The notes under the pieces are model-generated. The model made no database searches. It worked only from the letters and a program-made list of their open reading frames with translations, and was not told the origin of the DNA. From assembly GCA_029856055.1 (NCBI GenBank), contig JAHQWF010000032.1, forward strand, positions 1 to 7,121: a stretch of 7,121 bases of DNA, written 5' to 3'. Shown piece by piece: positions 1 to 6,088 of this stretch. Origin of the DNA: Candidatus Njordarchaeota archaeon. GTDB lineage: Archaea; Asgardarchaeota; Njordarchaeia; Njordarchaeales; Njordarchaeaceae. Every line of letters begins with the position of its first letter. The first letter of the stretch is position 1. A program made the translations under genes and the position numbers.

Positions 1-1
1 G

Positions 2-67
2 AGATTTTATATGCGTGAAAAACTGAAACCATATATTGAGAAAAAGAAGAGATCTAAGTCCAAGTAA
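2..67 (+). CDS. C-terminal end of an upstream protein (partial, 5' end outside window)
   Basis: This frame is open from the window edge to a TAA at 65-67 and encodes about 21 residues ending in a lysine/arginine-rich tail (EKKKRSKSK). Such basic tails are common on archaeal nucleic-acid-binding proteins, but nothing here identifies the family. A T-run follows the stop directly and the next gene has its own promoter, which fits a real gene end. An open frame this short could also occur by chance, and a tiny ORF from the ATG at 11 is an alternative reading. Confidence 0.45.
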   Translation, partial: RFYMREKLKPYIEKKKRSKSK

Positions 68-70
68 GTT

Positions 71-80
71 TAATTTTTTA
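71..80 (+). terminator. T-run, likely terminator of the upstream gene
   Basis: Six consecutive T (74-79) lie a few bases after the TAA at 65-67. Archaeal transcription commonly ends at short T-runs without a hairpin, and none is seen here. Confidence 0.4.
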
Positions 81-101
81 GTCATATATAGAGATTTATT
101 T

Positions 102-124
102 TGATATTTTTTAAACATATATCA
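102..124. promoter_or_regulatory. imperfect 23-bp dyad upstream of the 2-hydroxyacid dehydrogenase operon
   Basis: The outer arms TGATAT (102-107) and ATATCA (119-124) are exact inverted copies. Across the 23 bp, 9 of 11 base pairs around the centre are complementary. It lies about 25 bp upstream of the TATA-like box at 149-157, where an archaeal activator or regulator could bind. The region is very AT-rich, so chance symmetry is a serious alternative. Confidence 0.25.
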
Positions 125-148
125 ACCATTATTATGTGTTTTTCTCCG

Positions 149-188
149 TATAATTTAATAAACCATTTCAGCAAATTTAGGAAGAAAG
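149..188 (+). promoter_or_regulatory. promoter and ribosome binding site of the glcD-like operon
   Basis: TATAATTTA at 149-157 is a good archaeal TATA box. Transcription would start roughly 26 bases downstream, near 178-181, giving a leader of only about 10 bases. That leader holds AGGAAG (179-184), a modest Shine-Dalgarno sequence before the GTG at 189. Another AT-rich stretch at 109-122 could act as an alternative TATA box. Confidence 0.45.
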
Positions 189-1631
189 GTGCCAGTTTTG
201 GGAGACATTACTAAGGATAAAATTATTTCTAGGCTTAGAGATATTCTTGGCAAAGAATATGTCGAAACAGACCCTGCAGCAATTAAGTTATATTCAAAAG
301 AAGCATCAGGCTTAGAAGGCGTAGCGGTAGCAGTGGTTTTTCCAGAAAAAACTGAGGAAATTTCAGAGATAGTTCGTTTCGCATATGAGAACGATATAAA
401 GATCTATCCACAAGGTTCTGCCACAGATTTAGCTGGTGCAGCGATTCCTCAGCACCACGGCATAGTTATTAGTTTCGATAGGATGAATAAGATTAAGGGC
501 TATAGTATAGTAGACAGCTACATTATAGCCGAAGCTGGAGCAAGAGTTATAGAGTTGAATGATCTCTTAGCGAAAGAGGGATACATGTTTCCAGTAGATC
601 CGGCTTCAATGAAAGCTGCTACGGTAGGCGGGGTTATCGCTGCTGGAGGCGGAGGATTAAGAGGAGCTCTGTACGGAACTATGCGTGAATGGCTTATGGA
701 ACTTGAGGTTGTGTTACCTGATGAGAATGGTTCCGTGATTAAAGTGGGGTGCAGAACCACCAAGTGTCGGCAGGGATACGATTTAGTTAGGTTATTTGCT
801 GGAAGCGAAGGTACTTTAGGCATTGTTACTGAAGCGACTCTAAAGATTACACCTATTCCAGAGAATATAGTGACAGTAGCTGGCTTCTTCGATACCCTTG
901 AGCAAGCTATGGATGCTGTTGTTGGGATAAAGAAAGCAAGGATATCACCTTATGCAATGGAGTTTATTGATGCTAAGACGGTTGAGATAGGAAAACAAAA
1001 TCTTAATCTGGACTGGGATGTTAAAGGCAATATGTTGATAGTGAGCGTGTCTGGTCCAGTAGAGATAGCAGATAAACATGTTAAAATTCTTTCTGAAAAC
1101 ATGGAAAAAGCCAAAGCAACCAATACTTTGAAAGCTACATCTCAAGATGAAGCAGAGAAATTAAGAATATTTGATTTACGCAGAGCCTGTTATCCCTCAG
1201 CTATTCAATTAGCAGCCCAGTCCATGGATCCAGAAAAATCTAAACCACTGATTCTAATAGAGGACATAGCTGTGCCCCCGACCAAACTGCCTGAAACAGT
1301 GAAACAATTAAGAGATCTCGAGGAAAAGTATGGTTTGCCTCTAGCTATATTTGGACATGTAGGAGATGGTAACCTTCATCCAACAACTTGGATTGACGCT
1401 ACAGATGAAGAAGCTAAGAAAAAAGTATGGGAGATGTTCGATGAGATAATGGAAATAGCGCTAAAAATGGGTGGAACAATTAGCGCGGAGCATGGGATAG
1501 GCTTACATAAAAAGAAAGGTCTGGAAATGGAGATGAAGCATAGGAAGTCAGAAAAAGCGTTGGAGTTAATGAGGGAGATAAAGAAGATTTTTGATCCTAA
1601 GAATATACTGAATCCAGGTAAGGTAATCTAG
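189..1631 (+). CDS. glcD: FAD-linked 2-hydroxyacid dehydrogenase (GlcD / D-lactate dehydrogenase family)
   Basis: The 480-residue product is a full-length member of the FAD-binding oxidase family that includes glycolate oxidase subunit GlcD and D-lactate dehydrogenase. The N-terminal FAD-binding part (about 40-225) shows YPQGSATDLAG (73-83), VDPASMKAATVGGVIAAGGGG (136-156) and LFAGSEGTLGIVTEA (202-216). The C-terminal oxidase part carries EDIAVP (358-363), the metal-binding type motif FGHVGDGNLHP (388-398), SAEHGIGLH (432-440) and NPGKV near the end. It should oxidise a D-2-hydroxyacid (lactate, glycolate or similar) to the 2-oxoacid, reducing FAD; the substrate cannot be read from sequence. 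The next two genes encode Fe-S partners, 14 bases downstream, so electrons probably leave through them. No signal peptide or membrane segment is seen. Start is GTG 189; a TTG at 198 with GGTG at 188-191 before it is also possible and would shorten the protein by three residues. Confidence 0.9.
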   Translation: MPVLGDITKDKIISRLRDILGKEYVETDPAAIKLYSKEASGLEGVAVAVVFPEKTEEISEIVRFAYENDIKIYPQGSATDLAGAAIPQHHGIVISFDRMNKIKGYSIVDSYIIAEAGARVIELNDLLAKEGYMFPVDPASMKAATVGGVIAAGGGGLRGALYGTMREWLMELEVVLPDENGSVIKVGCRTTKCRQGYDLVRLFAGSEGTLGIVTEATLKITPIPENIVTVAGFFDTLEQAMDAVVGIKKARISPYAMEFIDAKTVEIGKQNLNLDWDVKGNMLIVSVSGPVEIADKHVKILSENMEKAKATNTLKATSQDEAEKLRIFDLRRACYPSAIQLAAQSMDPEKSKPLILIEDIAVPPTKLPETVKQLRDLEEKYGLPLAIFGHVGDGNLHPTTWIDATDEEAKKKVWEMFDEIMEIALKMGGTISAEHGIGLHKKKGLEMEMKHRKSEKALELMREIKKIFDPKNILNPGKVI

Positions 1632-1645
1632 GGAGGGATATACAG

Positions 1646-2008
1646 TTGAGTCTGATACTAAAAGACGGAAAGGAAGAGTTGCTTAGAAAACTAAAGTACG
1701 AGGTATTTCGATGCGCTTTCTGCGGTTTCTGCGAATACGCATGCCCTACGATTAGATACGCTAATTTTAGAAGACAATATGGTCCTAGAGGCAGAATTCA
1801 GTTGATATGGATGGCTTTACGCGAAGGTTTAGTAACTAGAGCTTCGCTTGAAGGAATCTATAGTTGTCTAGAATGTGGTGCATGCACGATTCATTGTCCA
1901 GCTAAAATAAGTATTGCTGAGGCAATTAGGGCTTTCAGAGCTCTTGTCTCTCATGGCATTATAAAAATTGAGGGAAAACCTAGTAAAATTGCTCCAGTTA
2001 TTAAGTGA
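1646..2008 (+). CDS. ferredoxin-type subunit with two [4Fe-4S] motifs (GlcF N-terminal half / HdrC-like)
   Basis: The 120-residue protein has two [4Fe-4S] motifs: C23-x2-C26-x2-C29-x3-C33-P and C74-x2-C77-x2-C80-x3-C84-P. This spacing and the helix-rich linker between them are typical of the N-terminal part of GlcF and of HdrC-type subunits of heterodisulfide reductase-like complexes. The protein stops where a GlcF would continue into its CCG domains; those are encoded by the next gene. It is probably the electron wire between the FAD subunit upstream and the CCG subunit downstream. Start is TTG 1646, chosen because GGAGGG (1632-1637) lies 8 bases before it and the frame gives the expected short helix before the first cysteine. 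No membrane segment is seen. Confidence 0.85.
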   Translation: MSLILKDGKEELLRKLKYEVFRCAFCGFCEYACPTIRYANFRRQYGPRGRIQLIWMALREGLVTRASLEGIYSCLECGACTIHCPAKISIAEAIRAFRALVSHGIIKIEGKPSKIAPVIK

Positions 2009-2015
2009 GGGTGAT
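2007..2015 (+). promoter_or_regulatory. ribosome binding site that sets the start of the CCG-domain gene
   Basis: GAGGGTGAT overlaps the TGA stop (2006-2008) of the ferredoxin gene and lies a few bases before the ATG at 2019. It makes 2019 the preferred start over the upstream in-frame TTG at 1968, and argues that the ferredoxin and CCG parts are made as two separate proteins. Confidence 0.6.
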
Positions 2016-2018
2016 TAT

Positions 2019-2990
2019 ATGCTACCCTTACAAGCTGTTTTCAATATATTAATTAGAAATATCACCAAGACAGGATATCCTTTCCCAATAGATAGAGAGA
2101 AATGTCATAAATGGGCTGTTGAACTTAATATACCGAGAAATAAATCAACAATTATGTATACGTCATGCCTCTATCAATTGGTTCCTTATATTAATTCCAT
2201 GGTCTCTTTATTAGAGAAAGCAGAACATTCCGGATTCTGGAAGTTTGGAGTAAAGATGTATAGTGGGGTATCTATCCTCGACAAATTCTCTAGCCTTTTT
2301 ATACGTGTTCCAGATAAAGAAATTGAGAAAGTACATAAGATATTGAAGTCAATAGCGCTACTATTAATGAAGAATAATGTTGATTTTGGGTATCTTTATG
2401 AGAATGATATCTACTCGGGAGCCTTACTATATGATCTAGGTCTAGATGAATTATTTAAAGAACATGTGGTTAAGGTAGCCAATATCTTTAAGGAAAACAA
2501 GGTAGAAAAAATATTAACAATAGATCCGCACACACACCATATTTTAAACACTATTTATCCGAAGTACTTGGATGAATTCAATATAGAGGTAATAAATTAT
2601 ATTGAATTATTAGATGAGAAAAACGCTCTAAGGCCAGTTAGTAAAAACTCTGAAAAATATACCATACATGATCCCTGTATATACGCTAGATGGGAAAATA
2701 TAATAGATGCTCCTAGAAAGATACTAAGGAACGCGGGAATAGAAATTGTTGAGCCATTGCGCACAGGCTTGAACACTGGCTGTTGCGGTGGCCCAATAGA
2801 GTCAATATCTCCCTCGATGTCCAAAGCGGTAGCTATTGGTAGGCTAAATGAACTCCGCGAAAAATGCAATAAAGCGATAACAATGTGCCCAATTTGTTTC
2901 GCTAATCTAGGTAGGTATTCTAGTGATGTTGGGGTTGAGATAGAAGATATAGCTATTGTTCTAACAAGGAGATTTGGTATTACTTTATAA
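2019..2990 (+). CDS. CCG-domain Fe-S oxidoreductase subunit (GlcF C-terminal half / HdrB-like)
   Basis: The 323-residue protein matches the cysteine-rich (CCG) region of GlcF, HdrB/HdrD and related Fe-S oxidoreductases. The second CCG motif is complete: HDPC220, then C255-C256-G, then C290-P-I-C293, followed by a typical C-terminal helix. This type of site holds a non-cubane or [4Fe-4S] cluster in relatives. The first half keeps the fold signature (YTSC50 LYQLVP) but lacks its own CCG and CxxC: around 124-142 the text is YLYENDIYSGALLYDLG, and around 168-174 it is IDPHTHH. So only one cluster site is likely. The start ATG 2019 follows GAGGGTGAT and lies 10 bases after the ferredoxin stop; a TTG at 1968 would overlap that gene by 41 bases and is less likely. 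With its two upstream neighbours it probably forms a three-subunit 2-hydroxyacid dehydrogenase; the acceptor (quinone, ferredoxin, ETF or thiol) is unknown. Confidence 0.8.
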   Translation: MLPLQAVFNILIRNITKTGYPFPIDREKCHKWAVELNIPRNKSTIMYTSCLYQLVPYINSMVSLLEKAEHSGFWKFGVKMYSGVSILDKFSSLFIRVPDKEIEKVHKILKSIALLLMKNNVDFGYLYENDIYSGALLYDLGLDELFKEHVVKVANIFKENKVEKILTIDPHTHHILNTIYPKYLDEFNIEVINYIELLDEKNALRPVSKNSEKYTIHDPCIYARWENIIDAPRKILRNAGIEIVEPLRTGLNTGCCGGPIESISPSMSKAVAIGRLNELREKCNKAITMCPICFANLGRYSSDVGVEIEDIAIVLTRRFGITL

Positions 2991-3010
2991 TTTTTCTTCT
3001 TTTTGTATTT
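2991..3010 (+). terminator. T-rich terminator after the 2-hydroxyacid dehydrogenase operon
   Basis: Starting directly after the TAA at 2988-2990, 15 of 20 bases are T, including runs of five and six T. No hairpin is visible, as is usual for archaeal terminators. It separates this operon from glyA. Confidence 0.55.
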
Positions 3011-3027
3011 CAAGCGAATTTCGTTAG

Positions 3028-3067
3028 GCTTTAATAACACTCATTATTCTTACTGTTATCAATATTG
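3028..3067 (+). promoter_or_regulatory. probable promoter of the glyA-thyX operon
   Basis: TTTAATAA at 3030-3037 resembles an archaeal TATA box and would place the transcript start near 3060, about 25 bases before the ATG at 3086. No Shine-Dalgarno sequence is seen before that ATG. The 8-bp palindrome CAATATTG (3060-3067) lies near the predicted start site, but is short enough to be chance. A weaker AT-rich stretch at 3055-3064 would instead give a leaderless message. Confidence 0.35.
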
Positions 3068-3085
3068 CTAAGCGCTGTGTTTTTA

Positions 3086-4369
3086 ATGGACTACGTTAAA
3101 AGAATACTCGATATCGTAGTAAACCAAAATAAATGGAGAAGATATGAGTGCTTGAACCTAGTAGCATCTGAAAATGTTATATCGCCTCTAGCTGAAAAAG
3201 TATACTTATCGGATTTCATGAGCCGATATAATGAGCACAATGCTGAGTCTCATTATCAAGGGACAAAATTTGCAATGGAGATTGAGTACGTGGTCAAGAA
3301 AATCTTCGAGGAAAAATTCAACACAGATAAAATTGAGATTCGTCCATTAAGTGGAGGGCTTGCTAACCTAATTGTTTATAGATCCATTCTAAAGCCTGGT
3401 GACACATTTATATCTCCAAAACTAACTGCTGGTGGTCACGTCTCATCTACTCGTTATGGTGTGGCGGGAGTATTAAGTTTAGCTGAGATACCTATGTTTT
3501 TTGACTCAGATGAAATGACAGTAGATGTGGATAAAACTGTGGAATTAATCAATAACGTAAGACCAAAATTAATTATGTTCGGGAGATCTGTTATTTTGTT
3601 TCCAGAACCAATTAAAGAGATAAAAAATGAGATCGATCCAAAAATAAAGATTGTATATGACGCAGCACACGTTTTTGGATTGATTTGGGGGGGAAAATTT
3701 CAGGATCCTTTAGATGAGGGTGCTGACATAATAACTACCTCGACACATAAGACTTTTCCTGGACCTCAAGGAGGAGCAATTATAGCTAGATCAGATATAG
3801 ATGAGAAAATTTGGAGGAAATTAGAGTTCACTACCTTTCCCGGCGTGGTTTATAACCACCATATACATAGATTTCCTGCACTAGGTATAACTGCTCTAGA
3901 AATGAATGAGTTTGGCAAAGAATACGCTGAACAAGTAATATCTAATGCAAAGGCATTAGCGGAGGGGTTATTTAATTATGGATTTAATGTTTTATGTCCA
4001 CATAAGAGATTCACAGCCTCCCATCAAGTATTAATAGACGTTAGAGAGTTAGACGGAGGCAGAAAAGTAGCAACTAAATTGGAGGAGAATAACATAATTG
4101 TGACGAAGATAGCGTTGCCTTGGGACAGTGATAAAGATGCTACAGGTAATCCTAGCGGGATAAGAATTGGGGTGCAAGAAATGACTAGATGGGGGATGCG
4201 GGAAAGCGAAATGAAGTATATTGCTGAATTATTCCACGAGATCCTCAATGAGAATAAATCTGTGAGAGATAAAGTAGTTGAATTTAGAAAGGGGTTTAGA
4301 GAAATAAGATATTGTTTCAAGGTTGAGAGATATGAGGATTATCTTGCTAGATTATTTGGAGGATTCTGA
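3086..4369 (+). CDS. glyA: serine hydroxymethyltransferase
   Basis: This PLP enzyme interconverts serine and glycine while moving a one-carbon unit to or from tetrahydrofolate or, in many archaea, a methanopterin-type carrier. The 427-residue protein has the family landmarks in order: NLVASENVISP (24-34), RYNEHNAESHYQGTKF (47-62) with Y48 and E50 at the usual catalytic positions, the PLP contacts D192 and H195 in YDAAHVFGLIWGG, the Schiff-base lysine K222 in STHKTFPGPQGG, and R360 in GIRIGVQEMTRWG for the substrate carboxylate. The length is normal. ATG 3086 is chosen because the protein then begins with the usual N-terminal helix; a TTG at 3065 would add seven hydrophobic residues not expected in this family. 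The gene heads an operon: thyX overlaps its 3' end by 38 bases. The pairing makes sense because this enzyme supplies the methylene carrier that ThyX consumes. Which pterin is used cannot be told from sequence. Confidence 0.95.
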   Translation: MDYVKRILDIVVNQNKWRRYECLNLVASENVISPLAEKVYLSDFMSRYNEHNAESHYQGTKFAMEIEYVVKKIFEEKFNTDKIEIRPLSGGLANLIVYRSILKPGDTFISPKLTAGGHVSSTRYGVAGVLSLAEIPMFFDSDEMTVDVDKTVELINNVRPKLIMFGRSVILFPEPIKEIKNEIDPKIKIVYDAAHVFGLIWGGKFQDPLDEGADIITTSTHKTFPGPQGGAIIARSDIDEKIWRKLEFTTFPGVVYNHHIHRFPALGITALEMNEFGKEYAEQVISNAKALAEGLFNYGFNVLCPHKRFTASHQVLIDVRELDGGRKVATKLEENNIIVTKIALPWDSDKDATGNPSGIRIGVQEMTRWGMRESEMKYIAELFHEILNENKSVRDKVVEFRKGFREIRYCFKVERYEDYLARLFGGF

Positions 4370-5207
4370 AATGGTAATGACGGCTGGCGCATTAGCTACT
4401 AGATCAAATAAAGTAGCTGCTGATATATCCCCAACGGATAAACAGATCCGTAATATGATTAAATGGACTAAGGAGATGAAGTTATCTAGCGTTCTAGATT
4501 TCTCATACTACATATTTTCCTTCGAGAATGTATCTAGAAGTTTCACTCATCAATGGGTTAGATACCGCATGGCTGCACATATGCAACAGAGTTTGAGATA
4601 TGTTAGAATTAACACATCAAATTTAGATTGGTTCGTTGTACCACCTACGATAACGGAAGCTGGGGCTGAAGCTGTTATTAAGTATATAAGAAATCAAATT
4701 CGCTCAGGGCGAGCATATTTAGAGTTGTTGCTTAGAGGCATACCTCCTGAAGATGCTCGATATGCATTACCAATAGGGGTTAAGACACATCTATCATCTG
4801 CTTTTAATGCTGAGGAAATGATCCACATTATTTATCAACGTACTTGCTTTGATGCTCAATGGGAAATAAGAACAGTAGCATACGCAATTTTATTCGCTGG
4901 TTTAATAGTTCATCCTAGAACATTCAATAAAGTTGGTCCTTCATGCATCTATGAAGGAGTATGTCGTGGGGTGGGTAAGTGGAGATGCAAGGATGATGCG
5001 AAAAAGATCTGGCGAGATGTTGTTAAAACCGCGGAGAAAGCACGTTCGGAATTCTCAAGAATTGAGAAAGGACAAATTCTAAAACTTGATTTAACAGATA
5101 TTCTCGGTTATCGCGCACCCAAAAAAGTTGTTGAAGAAGTTGAGAAAGAATTATCAATGCCAATTAATCTAGATATTAATGTTTTATTGGAGGTAAGGAA
5201 GAAATGA
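4332..5207 (+). CDS. thyX: flavin-dependent thymidylate synthase ThyX (variant signature)
   Basis: ThyX methylates dUMP to dTMP using methylene-tetrahydrofolate, FAD and NAD(P)H. The 291-residue protein starts with a family-like strand (RIILLDYLEDSE), then has the signature region QWVRYRMAAHMQQSLRYV (75-91), the dUMP-binding type region around YQR170 and AQWEIR (175-180), and a long C-terminal extension. Three things are unusual. The RHRx7S signature reads R77-Y78-R79-x7-S87, with tyrosine for histidine. The usual EH pair before it reads D56-F57. The C-terminal part holds three clustered cysteines (C205, C211, C219). At 291 residues it is longer than the roughly 220-250 of many ThyX. The start is uncertain: ATG 4332 keeps the conserved first strand and is preferred, while ATG 4371 has a much better Shine-Dalgarno (GGAGG 4358-4362). 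It overlaps glyA by 38 bases and the next gene by 4. Confidence 0.88.
   Translation: MRIILLDYLEDSEMVMTAGALATRSNKVAADISPTDKQIRNMIKWTKEMKLSSVLDFSYYIFSFENVSRSFTHQWVRYRMAAHMQQSLRYVRINTSNLDWFVVPPTITEAGAEAVIKYIRNQIRSGRAYLELLLRGIPPEDARYALPIGVKTHLSSAFNAEEMIHIIYQRTCFDAQWEIRTVAYAILFAGLIVHPRTFNKVGPSCIYEGVCRGVGKWRCKDDAKKIWRDVVKTAEKARSEFSRIEKGQILKLDLTDILGYRAPKKVVEEVEKELSMPINLDINVLLEVRKK
4358..4362 (+). promoter_or_regulatory. Shine-Dalgarno-like GGAGG before an alternative thyX start
   Basis: GGAGG lies 8 bases before the ATG at 4371, one base after the glyA stop. On spacing alone this is the best start signal for thyX. It competes with the ATG at 4332, which homology favours. The bases also encode Leu-Glu-Asp of the ThyX first strand, so the match may be coincidence. 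Confidence 0.35.
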
Positions 5208-5947
5208 ATAAAACAGATTTAATGGTTAAATCATTTCTAACATTCACGTTCCTTACCGCAGTTATTGTGCTATCTAAGGTAAAATTGCATCAAATTTTTG
5301 GAACAGGCACGAGCTTTTCTTTACTAACAATGTTTGCGCCAATTATAATTCATTTCACTGGACCATATATAGGTGCCGTAGCGATTTATGGAGCCAGAAT
5401 AATACAAATCATGCTTGGTATATCTAAATCAAGAACATTATTTTCCTATGTATTATATACACCTTTATTTTTTGCTGGATTCTACTTCGCTAAGATGTTT
5501 AAGAAATCTAAGTATGAACTAATCATACCTACCCTAGCAATTATATTATTCTTACTTCATCCAATCGGAAGAATCGTGTGGTATTACTCATTATTCTGGA
5601 TAATACCTATACTAATCTCCTTAAATAAGAGGAAAATACTGGAATTAACTAGGAAAAGAGATTTACCAACGGTTTATATCTATGCATTAGCATCTACATT
5701 CATAGATCACGCGATAGGATCGATTATGTATCTGTATTACTTAAATATTCCAGCAATATATTGGAATATAGCTATACCTTATGTTCCATTTGAGAGATTA
5801 TTCTATGCTTTAGGTATAACAATCTCTTATCTCTTTGTTAGAAATTCTTTAAAAGCCTTCCAAAAAATGATTAGAGTTGAGATAAAGATAGGAGATAGAT
5901 TATTAGAAGAGAAAATCATCGAGGAAGAAGCAGTAATAATTAATTAG
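5204..5947 (+). CDS. polytopic membrane protein, possibly ECF transporter S-component-like
   Basis: The 247-residue protein is mostly hydrophobic, with about six to eight likely membrane segments: near 9-25, 36-52, 56-72, 79-97, 105-123, 124-140, 157-179 and 189-212. A charged cytoplasmic tail follows (about 219-245, rich in Glu and Lys). The stretch SFSLLTMFAPIIIHFTGPYI with the following GAVAIYGARII (37-67) resembles the 'flat, Gly-Pro, Gly-Ala' pattern of ECF-type vitamin transporter S components, but no family-defining motif is certain. Translation is coupled to thyX: the ATG overlaps its stop as ATGA (5204-5207), and GGAGGT (5189-5194) lies 9 bases upstream. Sitting third in a glyA-thyX operon, it could carry a folate, pterin, nucleoside or other one-carbon-linked compound; that is inference from position only. 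No energising ATPase gene is seen in the window. Confidence 0.8.
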   Translation: MNKTDLMVKSFLTFTFLTAVIVLSKVKLHQIFGTGTSFSLLTMFAPIIIHFTGPYIGAVAIYGARIIQIMLGISKSRTLFSYVLYTPLFFAGFYFAKMFKKSKYELIIPTLAIILFLLHPIGRIVWYYSLFWIIPILISLNKRKILELTRKRDLPTVYIYALASTFIDHAIGSIMYLYYLNIPAIYWNIAIPYVPFERLFYALGITISYLFVRNSLKAFQKMIRVEIKIGDRLLEEKIIEEEAVIIN

Positions 5948-6088
5948 CTATTGAAATATTCTCTCTTATTTCATTATTTCTAATCTAATGAATTAAGTAT
6001 TATTATATTGTTTTAGATTAATATATGGCTTTTCCACAATAAGAAGGCATATTTCTTTTTAGATTTTTGAGTCAAAATAGATTCATTT
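5948..6088. other. gene-free gap between convergent genes with T-rich possible terminators
   Basis: No ORF of note lies here. On the plus strand, T-rich stretches at 5958-5980 and 6052-6068 could end the glyA-thyX transcript. TAATCTAA (5981-5988) and TTAGATTA (6013-6020) form an exact 8-bp inverted pair around a 24-base loop, a weak hairpin at best. No convincing T-run is seen on the minus strand after the convergent gene. Confidence 0.35.

Noticed and set aside
518..823. Minus-strand open frame of 101 codons
   Set aside because: Lies wholly inside the glcD-like gene, whose motifs are unmistakable; composition is that of an antisense shadow.
945..1145. Minus-strand open frame of 66 codons
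   Set aside because: Antisense to the same gene, no recognisable domain and no ribosome site.
1965..2008. Ferredoxin and CCG genes as one GlcF broken by a frameshift
   Set aside because: The frames overlap by 44 bases, so it is possible, but the GAGGGTGAT ribosome site and ATG at 2019 fit a real split as in HdrC/HdrB.
2597..3040. Minus-strand open frame of 147 codons running past the CCG-domain gene
   Set aside because: Mostly antisense to the conserved second CCG motif; no family features.
3065..3085. TTG at 3065 as the glyA start
   Set aside because: Adds seven hydrophobic residues outside the family N-terminus and has no ribosome site.
4024..4320. Minus-strand open frame of 98 codons
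   Set aside because: Antisense to the C-terminal part of glyA; no supporting signal.
5981..6020. TAATCTAA / TTAGATTA inverted pair as a hairpin terminator or small RNA
   Set aside because: Eight AT-rich pairs around a 24-base loop would be unstable; kept only as part of the gap description.
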